Source: Acidovorax sp. A1169 | GTDB lineage: Bacteria > Pseudomonadota > Gammaproteobacteria > Burkholderiales > Burkholderiaceae_C | Direction of reading: 5' to 3' | Assembly (NCBI RefSeq): GCF_030704685.1 | Contig: NZ_JAUZDX010000027.1 | Span: forward strand, 1 to 64,000 | DNA: 64,000 nt | Shown here: piece by piece, positions 27,401-35,330 of the stretch | Layout: the number at the start of each line of letters is the position of its first letter | Position numbering within the stretch: position 1 is the first letter of the stretch | Notes under the pieces: generated by a model | The model's database searches: none | What the model saw: the letters and a program-made list of their open reading frames with translations, nothing else | Told to the model about the DNA's origin: nothing | Made by a program: the position numbers and the translations under genes

Positions 27401-30271
27401 ATGTCAGCCGACCCGATAAAACCCCTCCCACATCGATCTTCTGCATTCCATGGTGGCGGTGGCCTCATGGGCGCGCGCATCCGCGCATTCGACTGGGCTG
27501 CCACGCCACTGGGGCCCATTGCGCAATGGCCCGCATCGCTGCGCATCGCGGTGGACATGATGCTCGGCTCCGACTTCGCCTCGTGCCTGTTCTGGGGGCC
27601 GGACCTGATCGCCCTGTACAACGACGGCTACCACGCCATCCTGGGTGGCAAGGGCGACGCGCTCGGCCAGCCCATGCGCGTGACCTGGGCCGAGGCGTGG
27701 GAGGGCCTCCAACCCATTGCCGAAAAGGCCCTGGCGGGCGAGTCCACCTTCATCGAAGACTTCCAGCTTCGCATCGACCGCAGTGGAACGCTGGAGGATG
27801 CCTACTTCACCTTCTGCTACAGCCCCTGGTTCGACGAGCACGGCGGCATCGTCGCCATGCTCGACACCGTGGTCGAGACCACCGGCAAGGTGCTGGCCGA
27901 GCGCAAGGCCCGCTCCGAGCGGGCGCGCCAGCAGCGACTGCTGCAGCAGATGCCCGGCTTCGTGGGCGTGGTTACCGGGCCTGAACACGCCTTCGAGTAC
28001 GTCAACGATGCCTACGTAAAGATCTGGGGCGCGCGCGACTTCGTCGGCCGCACGGTGCGCGAAGTGCTCCCTGAACTCATGGGCCAGGGCTATTACGAAA
28101 TGCTGGACCGGGTGTACGCCACCGGCGAGCCCATGCAAGCCTCGGCCATGCCCATCCAGTTGCACGGCGAGGCCCACGAGCGCCATATTGACATCCTCTA
28201 TGAAGCCATGCGCGATGAGGACGGAAGCATCCACGGCATCTTCGTCGGCGGCTACGACGTGACCGCGCGCGTGCAGGCCCAGGCCGCCGCGCAGGCCAGC
28301 GAGGCGCGGCTGCGCGCCCTCAATGCCGACCTGGAGCGCCAGGTGATCGAGCGCACCCTCTCTCGCGGCCGCGCCTGGGCCGTCAGCCCCGAGCTGCTGT
28401 GCGTGATCAACGCCAGCGGGCACTTCGAGGCCGCCAACCCCGCCTGGGAACGCACGCTGGGCTGGACGGAAGACGAGATGCAGCGCATGGGCTTTCGCGA
28501 GCTGGTGCACCCCGACGACCTGGCCGCCAGCGAGCGCGCCTGGGCCGATGCCAGCAAACGCGGCCTGCCCGTGCTGCGCTTTGAAAACCGCTACCGCATG
28601 AAGGCCGGCGGCTGGCGCTGGCTGTCGTGGGTGGCGGTGCCGGAGGACGGCCTGGTCTACTGCATCACCCGCGACGTGCAGGACGAAAAGGACCACGCCG
28701 CCGCGCTGGCAGAGCGCACGGCCGAGCGCGACGTGCTGGCCACCATCGTGCAGACGACCGACGCCTTCATCCAGGTGCTGGACCGGGACTACCGGTTTTT
28801 GGCCATCAACCAGGCCAATGCGGACGAGTACGAGCGCGTGTACGGCGTGCGCCCCGCTCCCGGTGATAGCCTGACAGCGCTGCTGAACGGCACGGGTGCC
28901 GACGTGCAGGCCGCGCTGGCGCTGTGGCAGCGTGCCATGGCCGGCGAGTCCTTCACCATCCAGGGCCAGTTCGGTAACCCCGCCATCGCCCAGCGCGAGT
29001 ATGAGCTCAAGTTCGAGGTGCTGCGCGCCGCCGACGGCACGCAGATCGGCGCGTTTGCCACCGGTGTGGACATCACCGACCGGCTGCGCCAGCAGGCCGC
29101 GTTCGACGAGGCGCAAGAGGCCCTGCGCCAGGCACAGAAGATGGAGGCCGTGGGCCAGCTCACCGGCGGCATTGCGCACGATTTCAACAACCTGCTGGCC
29201 GCCATGAGCGGCAGCCTTCAGGTCATGAAGATTCAGATGGCCAAGGGCAAGCGCGAAGGCCTGGAACGCTACATCGAGATGTGCGAGCGCTCGGTGCGCA
29301 GCGCCGCCAGCCTCACGCAACGCCTCTTGGCCTTCTCGCGCCGCCAGACGCTAGACCCGCGCCCCGTGGACGTGAACCGCCTGGTCGCCAGCATGCAGGA
29401 CCTGATCGCCCGCACCGTGGGCCCCACGGTGGACCTGCAGGTGACCGCCGCCCCCGACCTGTGGGCCACCCGCATCGACCCCTCGCAGCTGGAGAACGCG
29501 CTGCTCAACCTGTGCATCAACGCGCGAGACGCGATGATGCCCCAGGGCGGGCGCCTGTTCATCACCACCGGCAACCGGGCGCTGGACGAGCGCGCCGCGC
29601 GCGAACATGAACTGCCGCCCGGCGAGTACCTGGTGCTGGGCGTGGCCGACACCGGCTCCGGCATGCCGCCCGGGTTGCTCAAGCGTATCTTCGACCCCTT
29701 CTTCACCACCAAGCCCCTGGGCCAGGGCACGGGCCTGGGGCTGTCGATGGTGTATGGCTTCGTGCGCCAGTCGGGCGGGCAGGTGCGCGTGCAATCGGCC
29801 CCGGGCCAGGGCACCACCATGCACCTGTACCTGCCGCGCCACCAAGGCCAGGCGCAGGATGAAGCCGCTGCTGCCCACCACGACCTGGCGCCAGGTGCAG
29901 GCGAGACAGTGCTGGTGATCGAGGACGAGCACACCATCCGCGAGCTGGTCAGCGAGGTGCTGGCCGAGGCCGGCTACCGCGTGCTGCTGGCTGACAGCGG
30001 CCCCACGGGCCTGCACCTGCTGCAGGGCCCCGAACGCATCGACCTGCTGCTCACCGACGTGGGCCTGCCCGGCGGCCTCAACGGCCGCCAGGTGGCCGAC
30101 GCCGGCCGCAGCGTGCGCCCAGGCCTGAAGGTGCTGTTCATCACCGGCTACGCCGAGAACGCCGCCGTGGGCAACGGCCTCATGGACGAAGGCATGGCCA
30201 TCCTCACCAAGCCGTTTGAGATACCGCACCTGGTGAACAAGGTGCGGCAGATGCTGGATGGGGCGAGGTAG
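27401..30271 (+). CDS. Hybrid PAS-domain sensor histidine kinase with receiver
   Basis: A 956-aa cytoplasmic hybrid kinase without membrane helices. An N-terminal PAS-like region ([19 protein letters not shown], ~20-165), a second PAS ([22 protein letters not shown], ~185-290), a third PAS/PAC ([20 protein letters not shown], ~325-430) and a fourth ([20 protein letters not shown], ~455-560) lead to HisKA with the phospho-accepting His in [14 protein letters not shown] (~590). The ATPase domain has N-box [12 protein letters not shown]1 [12 protein letters not shown]-box FDPFFTTK and G2 [12 protein letters not shown]. The C-terminal receiver has [14 protein letters not shown] with the phospho-Asp in [18 protein letters not shown] marks the HWE-unlike, NtrB-style HisKA class. 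No dedicated output regulator is adjacent, so the receiver may relay or modulate kinase activity. Start ATG 27401. Confidence 0.9.
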   Translation: MSADPIKPLPHRSSAFHGGGGLMGARIRAFDWAATPLGPIAQWPASLRIAVDMMLGSDFASCLFWGPDLIALYNDGYHAILGGKGDALGQPMRVTWAEAWEGLQPIAEKALAGESTFIEDFQLRIDRSGTLEDAYFTFCYSPWFDEHGGIVAMLDTVVETTGKVLAERKARSERARQQRLLQQMPGFVGVVTGPEHAFEYVNDAYVKIWGARDFVGRTVREVLPELMGQGYYEMLDRVYATGEPMQASAMPIQLHGEAHERHIDILYEAMRDEDGSIHGIFVGGYDVTARVQAQAAAQASEARLRALNADLERQVIERTLSRGRAWAVSPELLCVINASGHFEAANPAWERTLGWTEDEMQRMGFRELVHPDDLAASERAWADASKRGLPVLRFENRYRMKAGGWRWLSWVAVPEDGLVYCITRDVQDEKDHAAALAERTAERDVLATIVQTTDAFIQVLDRDYRFLAINQANADEYERVYGVRPAPGDSLTALLNGTGADVQAALALWQRAMAGESFTIQGQFGNPAIAQREYELKFEVLRAADGTQIGAFATGVDITDRLRQQAAFDEAQEALRQAQKMEAVGQLTGGIAHDFNNLLAAMSGSLQVMKIQMAKGKREGLERYIEMCERSVRSAASLTQRLLAFSRRQTLDPRPVDVNRLVASMQDLIARTVGPTVDLQVTAAPDLWATRIDPSQLENALLNLCINARDAMMPQGGRLFITTGNRALDERAAREHELPPGEYLVLGVADTGSGMPPGLLKRIFDPFFTTKPLGQGTGLGLSMVYGFVRQSGGQVRVQSAPGQGTTMHLYLPRHQGQAQDEAAAAHHDLAPGAGETVLVIEDEHTIRELVSEVLAEAGYRVLLADSGPTGLHLLQGPERIDLLLTDVGLPGGLNGRQVADAGRSVRPGLKVLFITGYAENAAVGNGLMDEGMAILTKPFEIPHLVNKVRQMLDGAR

Positions 30272-30312
30272 GAAGAAACTTCCCGCCTGCCAGACTGGCC
30301 CGCCGGCCTGAG

Positions 30313-30708
30313 ATGACCCGTGCCTCGCGCATCAGATGCACAATGTGGCCCCCATCAGCACGGCGATTTTATCAAACAGACACCGAAGACCCCGATGATT
30401 TTCTGGTGTTTGACCCGCAGGGCGGCAGCGTTCACCCCAACGCAGACCTGCCGCCGCAGGCGCACCACAGAGCGCAAGACACCATCCGCATCCTGAACCT
30501 GCAGGGCGCAGGCTTACCCTACATGCGCAGCGCCGCTGCATACGGCTACCCGCAGCAATTGGAGCAGTAGGCGGAATACGCCAGCCAGTTCCCGGAAGCC
30601 GATTGGCGACCGCTTGTCAAACAAGAGCTGCAGCAGGAACTTGCCACCACAGCGCACCTGCATTTTTGCACCGCCATTCGCCACACACTGATGCGTGTGA
30701 TTGCATAA
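30313..30708 (+). pseudogene. Hypothetical gene with one internal stop
   Basis: One frame runs through DDFLVFDPQGGSVHPNADLP and SAAAYGYPQQLEQ to TAG at 30568-30570, then continues without a break for 45 more codons (AEYASQFPEADWRPLVKQEL ... RHTLMRVIA) to TAA 30706-30708. The composition on both sides of the TAG is protein-like, suggesting a nonsense mutation in a ~130-codon gene, or two adjacent short genes. The product is not recognised. Confidence 0.35.
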
Positions 30709-30787
30709 GAAAAAAAACGGCTGATCCCACAACAACCTAACAGGCGCAGACCCCGCTGGACGACATTGGCACTACGAGTGGGCGCCG

Positions 30788-30823
30788 TACAAGGTGCGGC
30801 AGATGTTGGGTGCGGGGAGGTAG
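30788..30823 (+). repeat. Echo of the 3' end of the hybrid kinase gene
   Basis: The bases encoding YKVRQMLGAGR-stop nearly repeat the last 11 codons of the kinase gene ([11 protein letters not shown]-stop, 30236-30271), including the stop. It appears to be the surviving tail of a second receiver-type gene or of a duplication; nothing upstream of it matches. Confidence 0.5.
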
Positions 30824-30829
30824 GTGCAC

Positions 30830-31102
30830 TCACCCCCCCGGCACATCCTCGCGCAACACCCCATGCGTGTCGCACTGCTCGTCCAGGTCGCTGATGGCTT
30901 GGTCGGCCTGCTCGTCCGGGTAGATCAGGCGCACCACCAGAAACTCCTCGCCACTATCGTCCAGCACCTCGTGCCGGCGCGCGGCACCCAGCGCCTGCCA
31001 GACGAGCACGACGCTCATCGCGTCCGTGGTCGCGCTGATCATGGTGCTGTGCGATTCGCGCCCATCGCGCGTGAATCTAAAAACGGCTGACGACATTGGC
31101 AT
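30830..31102 (-). CDS. Hypothetical protein, 90 aa
   Basis: MPMSSAVFRFTRDGRESHSTM ... AMSVVLVWQALGAARRHEVLDD ... FLVVRLIYPDEQADQAISDLDEQ. A small acidic alpha/beta-looking protein; an internal ATG at 31096 is an alternative start. The upstream DNA on this strand carries a terminator-like hairpin and a structured segment (31243-31330), so it may be regulated by attenuation. No family recognised. Confidence 0.5.
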   Translation of the reverse strand: MPMSSAVFRFTRDGRESHSTMISATTDAMSVVLVWQALGAARRHEVLDDSGEEFLVVRLIYPDEQADQAISDLDEQCDTHGVLREDVPGG

Positions 31103-31242
31103 ACAGGCAGGGGGGCGGGAGGGCAGGCCCAGGTCTTCCTCTGAGCGATGCCCAGGTGGCACCATGGTAGCAACTCCACGCTGGCCGTGTGTCCAACAAT
31201 GCCTGCGCGAAAGGTAAGCCATTGTGTACTGCCCACGCCCCC

Positions 31243-31270
31243 AAAAAAGGGCCCGCTCAGCGGCGGGCCC
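31243..31270 (-). terminator. Rho-independent terminator, minus strand
   Basis: On the minus strand GGGCCCGC, a six-base loop and GCGGGCCC form a perfect 8-bp GC stem followed directly by TTTTTT. It lies ~140 bases before the start of the minus-strand gene ending at 30830 and immediately after the structured segment 31276-31330, so it would end a short transcript or act as an attenuator. Confidence 0.75.
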
Positions 31271-31271
31271 A

Positions 31272-31330
31272 ACTCGCGATGGTCACGAGGGAGAGAGACG
31301 CCGCAAACCTCGCGGCGCAACCATCGTAAA
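31272..31330 (-). ncRNA. Candidate structured leader or small RNA
   Basis: Reading the minus strand, CGATGGT ... ACCATCG close a stem, and inside it CGAGG ... CCTCG form a second, so the RNA would fold into a nested hairpin immediately before the terminator at 31243-31270. The same strand also encodes a 13-aa ORF, MVAPRGLRRLSPS (31283-31324), spanning the first arm. Either a translated attenuator leader or a short untranslated RNA would fit; no known class was recognised. The rest of 31103-31588 shows no gene. Confidence 0.35.
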
Positions 31331-31588
31331 AGTGCTGCCCCACCCCCCAATGTAGGACTGCAGGCCAATGCGTGGAGGCCCCTGCCGGGCTAGCGCCCGC
31401 TCACCTGGCTTACAAATCGGCGCCCCGCTGGCCTGCTCGATACAGCCTGTGCATCTGCTTACCGGGCATGGGATTTTTCTGACCGGCGCATAGGACAAGG
31501 CCTACAAAAACGCCCCACTCCGGCGGCCAAGAATGGATCCACACACGGTCGTCGTGTGCAATGTTTTCACCTCAACAGGAGAACGTGT

Positions 31589-31795
31589 ATGCCAAAGAAC
31601 AACCCTCAAGGCAACAACCAGACCCAGGACGACAAGCACAACCCGCAGCGCAATCCCTCGGGCGAACGCCAGCAGGAGCAGAGCACGGGCAGCACGGGTA
31701 GCCGCCAGCAGGGCCAGAAAGGCCCACAGAACAACGAGGCCAGTCGCCAGCAGGGTGAGTCATCAACCCAGCGGTCTCAGAAAACCCAGCACTGA
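31589..31795 (+). CDS. Small Gln/Asn/Ser-rich hydrophilic protein
   Basis: A 68-aa, almost uncharged-polar protein (MPKNNPQGNNQTQDDKHNPQ ... SSTQRSQKTQH) with a clear ribosome site (AGGAG eight bases upstream). It has no hydrophobic core and is predicted disordered. Similar small hydrophilic proteins in Comamonadaceae sit next to stress-related genes (general impression, not verified). The gene downstream (31845-32618) is broken, so this may be the intact survivor of a two-gene unit. Confidence 0.6.
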   Translation: MPKNNPQGNNQTQDDKHNPQRNPSGERQQEQSTGSTGSRQQGQKGPQNNEASRQQGESSTQRSQKTQH

Positions 31796-31844
31796 TGGGT
31801 CCCGGCTTCTGCGGCCCGCACCAGTCCCGGCGCAGGAGGGCGTG

Positions 31845-32618
31845 ATGGATCGCCGTCCTGGTGCACGGCGGCTTGCGGGCCGCAGTTTCGCCAACCACCG
31901 TGACCTCAACGGCACCGTTGATGGAATGCCGGACGAGATTTCGGCCGAGAGCGGTACGAGCAGGGCCAGGGCAGTGGCTACCGCAGCAACCATGACAGCG
32001 GCTATGGCTATGGCTACGGCGCGCGCAGCCCCGATATCGGTGGCTACGACCCGTACGAAGCAGAGCAACGCTTTCGTCAGCAGCAACAGTACGGTAGCGG
32101 CGGCCATTCCGGCGGCAGCTACGGCCAGGATGACCGTGCCCGCCTGAGCCGCCCCGACGCCTGGGCCCGCGAAGGCTATGGCGGCCTTGAGCGTGACCAG
32201 GGCGACGTCTACGCCAGCCAGCGGGGCCGCAGCTATGGCCATGGCTACGACGGCCGGCCGGCTGGACGCCCGCCAGGAAGGCTACGCTGGCAACTACGAC
32301 CGCCAGCAGCAGGGCAACCCCCAGTACCGCAGCAGCCAGCGCGAGCACCATGACCCCGACTACTCTGCCTGGCGCCAGGAGCAACTGCGCCTGCTCGATG
32401 AGGACTACGACTAGTGGCGCAACGAGCGCTACCAGAAGTTCTCTGACGAGTTCAACACCTGGCGCACATCGCACAGCCGCAACGAGGGCCTGCTCGGCTC
32501 AAACCAGTCGGGCCAGGTCACGCAGGGCCATTCAGTCAAGAACCACAAGGTAGGCAGTACGGCGGCAAGTAATGCCAGCACTGCAGCATCCGGCAAGTCA
32601 TCGCGGGATACGAGTTGA
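31845..32618 (+). pseudogene. Broken Gly/Tyr-rich repeat protein gene (frameshifts and stop)
   Basis: ATG 31845 has a strong ribosome site (AGGAGG) and its frame begins MDRRPGARRLAGRSFANH. From about 31950 the protein-like frame is shifted: YEQGQGSGYRSNHDSGYGYG ... RARLSRPDAWAREGYGG. Around 32262-32275 it shifts again to EGYAGNYDRQQQGNPQYRSS ... WRQEQLRLLDEDYD, a TAG follows (32412-32414), and the same frame resumes WRNERYQKFSDEFNTWR to TGA 32618. The end matches the HDPDY..WR.EQ...LD.DY..WR.ERY.KF.DEF..WR pattern of a Gly/Tyr-rich protein widespread in Comamonadaceae (from memory). At least three disabling changes make it a pseudogene. Confidence 0.7.
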
Positions 32619-32974
32619 TCGGCGATTGACTCAACTGCAGGTGATTTTTTCAGCCAGGGTACTACTGCAATCAGGGCCCGCCTGACCCGTTGGGACATGG
32701 AATGAATCGGCGTCGCCCGGTGGCCTGACGCATCGACTGGCCAGGCGTCGCCAGCACAACCCAAGACCCGCTTCGACATGCCAATCAAGTATGGCCGTCC
32801 GGCCGGCTGCCCGCACAGGCTCGATTAGGACCGTGCCGCTCGCTTATCCGGCGACGGCATGCGCACCCGTCCGACAGCGCCCGCACCATTCTGGGGCGAG
32901 CATGGCTTGGCAAACGTGCGCAGCACAGATAGCGCTGCATTTCCTTGAACGACACCCCTATGCCGGAGACAGCC
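32619..32974. other. Spacer without a supported gene
   Basis: These 356 bases show only Arg/Pro-rich fortuitous frames and no repeat, hairpin with T-tract or promoter that I would defend. Confidence 0.4.
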
Positions 32975-33442
32975 ATGACCACCCCGTCCAACCCCGCACA
33001 CCGCCCTGCAGTCCCAGGCGAGCAACCGGCACCCACTAGCGGCAAGGAAAACAGCAAGGCCATGTGGTACGTGGTTGGCATGGTTGCCATCGCCGTCGCG
33101 GGGGTGATCGGCTTCAACGTGATGGGCCCCAAGGGCAACGCCGGCCGCATGGGCGAGAGCGCGCCCCCCGCGGCAACCTCGTCCTCCGGCAGCGCAACGG
33201 CGCCGGCCATGCCCACAGCCTCGTCGCCCGCCCAGGCCGGCAACCAGGGCCCCACCCAGGCAACACCCCAGTCGGCCGACACACCGGTGGATGCCAGCCG
33301 CGACACCATGGGTGCGCCCGCAGGCGCCACCCTGCCTTCCACCGACAAATCGGCACCGGCGCAGGCCAGCACCAGCGGCGCCGTCCCGATGCAAGCCACT
33401 GCGCCCGCCAGCGACGTCCCGGCGTCGCCTGCATCGCGCTGA
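32975..33442 (+). CDS. Single-pass membrane protein with Ala/Pro/Ser-rich periplasmic tail
   Basis: A 155-aa product. A short cytoplasmic segment, one helix (WYVVGMVAIAVAGVIGFNVM, ~residues 31-50), then ~105 residues of low-complexity Ala/Pro/Ser/Thr sequence. ATG 32975 follows GGAGA by six bases; ATG 32960 upstream is possible. The tail has no domain and looks like a periplasmic spacer. Function unknown. It sits 11 bases before a small Pro-rich ORF. Confidence 0.55.
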   Translation: MTTPSNPAHRPAVPGEQPAPTSGKENSKAMWYVVGMVAIAVAGVIGFNVMGPKGNAGRMGESAPPAATSSSGSATAPAMPTASSPAQAGNQGPTQATPQSADTPVDASRDTMGAPAGATLPSTDKSAPAQASTSGAVPMQATAPASDVPASPASR

Positions 33443-33453
33443 TCGGCCCCGCC

Positions 33454-33633
33454 ATGCCCACCTCTGCGAACACCACCACCATGCCGTTCCACTTCCCCTC
33501 TTTGCTGCAGCAATTGCTTGGCGCCACCCATCCCCATCCCATGGGGCCGGTGGACCCCATGCCCGAGCCCCAGCCCGGCAACCCCCTGCCACCCGAGCCC
33601 GTGGGGCCGCATCCCACGCCAGCGCCGATGTAG
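33454..33633 (+). CDS. Small Pro/His-rich protein, 59 aa
   Basis: MPTSANTTTMPFHFPSLLQQ continues as a Pro/His/Gly-rich tail (HPHPMGPVDPMPEPQPGNP). It starts 11 bases after the membrane-protein stop, probably translated from the same message. No clear ribosome site and no known family, so it is listed with reservation. Confidence 0.4.
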   Translation: MPTSANTTTMPFHFPSLLQQLLGATHPHPMGPVDPMPEPQPGNPLPPEPVGPHPTPAPM

Positions 33634-33659
33634 GTGGGGTGGCACAGGTGGTGGCAATT

Positions 33660-33675
33660 GTTTGATTGATCAAAC
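33660..33675 (+). promoter_or_regulatory. Perfect 7-2-7 inverted repeat upstream of the 153-aa gene
   Basis: GTTTGAT-TG-ATCAAAC lies 44 bases before ATG 33719. It is a perfect short dyad in an AT-richer patch and a plausible regulator site; no cognate regulator is known. Confidence 0.4.
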
Positions 33676-33718
33676 GCGGGGTCTGTGGCTACGATTGCTT
33701 GATGATCCGGAGCACCCC

Positions 33719-34180
33719 ATGCGATTAGTGCTTGCCTACCCCGAGGATGCAGACAGCCCAGAGAAGGCCGCCATGGCAGAGCGCGCCGCGCTCGAAGTCT
33801 GCCTTGCCGCTGGCGTGCACCCCTACATGGCCTGGCACGACTATTCGCTGGTCCACTCCGGGCTGAACCTGCCCTCCACGGCCTTCGCCACGGCAGAGAT
33901 CGCAGGCGCCTTTGTCTGGATCGAGGCCATCGCCGCCGCGCAGGAGTTTCTGAACCCACCCCGCGGCGCCAAGGTCGAGATCGACGTGCTCTTCGAGCCT
34001 GATGACGAAATGCCCCCTGTGCAGTTCGACCCCGGCCGCGCCGTGCTGCGCGACTATCTGTACCTGCAGATGTGCCTGGCGCCCCGGCCGGCGATCAACG
34101 CGCTTGCGGACCCGGATGACCCGCCCACCGGGCCGGCGCCGCTCAGTTCCTGGCCGGAGCTGAGTCTGGAGAACGGGTAG
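33719..34180 (+). CDS. Hypothetical protein, 153 aa
   Basis: MRLVLAYPEDADSPEKAAMAE ... HPYMAWHDYSLVHSGLNLPST ... EIAGAFVWIEAIAAAQEFLN. A soluble alpha/beta-like protein with an acidic C-terminal part; CGGAG seven bases upstream supports ATG 33719. An 8-codon ORF (MIRSTPCD, 33702) overlaps the start region in another frame. No family recognised. It ends at the border of a repeat-rich tract (34181-35220). Confidence 0.55.
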   Translation: MRLVLAYPEDADSPEKAAMAERAALEVCLAAGVHPYMAWHDYSLVHSGLNLPSTAFATAEIAGAFVWIEAIAAAQEFLNPPRGAKVEIDVLFEPDDEMPPVQFDPGRAVLRDYLYLQMCLAPRPAINALADPDDPPTGPAPLSSWPELSLENG

Positions 34181-34334
34181 CAGCGGGGGCAGCGGGGTTG
34201 TGCCGCTGCTGGCTAGCGGCGGATCTGGCTTCACTGCATGCTTTGGCGGAGGGTCGGAGTGCCTTGCTGGCAGCATGCTGTGGTGGAGGGCGGAGGCCGG
34301 GTCTCGGCCCGGCGGGCGAAACGTGGTGCTGCGG

Positions 34335-35105
34335 CTTGGTGTCTGTGGTTGCTTTTGTTCTTTTGCCGAGGGCGGAGGCCGGGGTGTGCGCCCGGCAGCG
34401 CAGTAACTTTCTCTTGCGTCGCCAAGAGAAAGTCACCAAAGAGAAGGCGACCCCGCTGCCCGTGTCCCCACTCGCCCGTTGGGCGAGTGGGGCAGCCTGC
34501 GATGCTCGGTCCTGGGGTGACGCCGAAGAACTCCCTGCGCTGCCTCTGCGAGGCAGCTCCGGTCAGACAGCTTCGGCGAGCCAGACAACGATGCGCGTGT
34601 CCTTCGGCACGCGCTCACCCCAGGCCCTGCGCTTCTCGGCACGGTCAGAAGGGGGTGGGAGCGGGCTCCATACGGGCCATTGCTTCGCTCGGCCTGGGCA
34701 GAGCGATCGCGCCAGTCTCGTCGGCAGCGCCCATCACCGACACACGGCGCAGCTGCGAAGCAGCAGCCGTGTGGTACCCGCTCCCCACCCCTGCTGGCTG
34801 CGCCGAGAAGCGCAGGAGCTGGGGTGGGTGCGTGTGCCGCAGGACACACGCACTTCGTGATCTGGCTTGCCGCAGCTGTTTGAGCGGAGTTCGAAGAACG
34901 CAGCGAGTTCTGCGGCACCACCCCAGGACCGAGCATCGCAGGCTGCCCCCATTCGCCCGACAGGGGGAATGGGGGACGCAGACTGGGGGTCGCCTTCTCT
35001 TTGGTGACTTTCTCTTGGCGACGCAAGAGAAAGTTACTGCGCCGCCGGGCGCATACCCCGGCCTCCGCCCTCGGCAAAAGAACAGAAGCAACCACAGACA
35101 CCAAG
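34335..35105. repeat. ~770-bp long palindromic repeat element
   Basis: The sequence from 34335 (CTTGGTGTCTGTGGTTGC) is repeated in reverse complement ending at 35105 (GCAACCACAGACACCAAG). The two arms stay alignable inward for ~350 bases each around a centre near 34703-34720 (GCGATCGC at 34703-34710). The outer ~120 bases, which include GTAACTTTCTCTTGCGTCGC and its complement, are almost identical; the inner parts have diverged. Spurious long frames of both strands cross it. A partial copy of the terminus (GGAGGGCGGAGGCCGGGT) also lies just outside at ~34289-34306. It looks like an inverted pair of a dispersed ~380-bp repeat; no transposase is seen. Confidence 0.75.
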
Positions 35106-35330
35106 CACGCAACAAAACCAAGACCTGCCGCAACAACGAAACGAAGAACACCGCACATCAGCTAACATCCCACCCGCGGTGCAAGCCGCCCCCGGGCCCG
35201 CGGGAAGGGTAGAACCCACTTGCACGGAGGACACCAGCGCCACGCCGCTGCCTCCACCACACGCCTGTCCACCGCCTTTTGTGCAGCCGGATCTGCGGGC
35301 CATCGGCACCAGATGCACGGAGGTTTCTTC

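Noticed and set aside
34198-35212. Several 60-320 codon frames on both strands within 34.2-35.2 kb
   Set aside because: They follow the palindromic repeat, are mirror images of each other across its centre and are Arg/Ser/Pro/Cys-rich; explained as non-coding repeat DNA.
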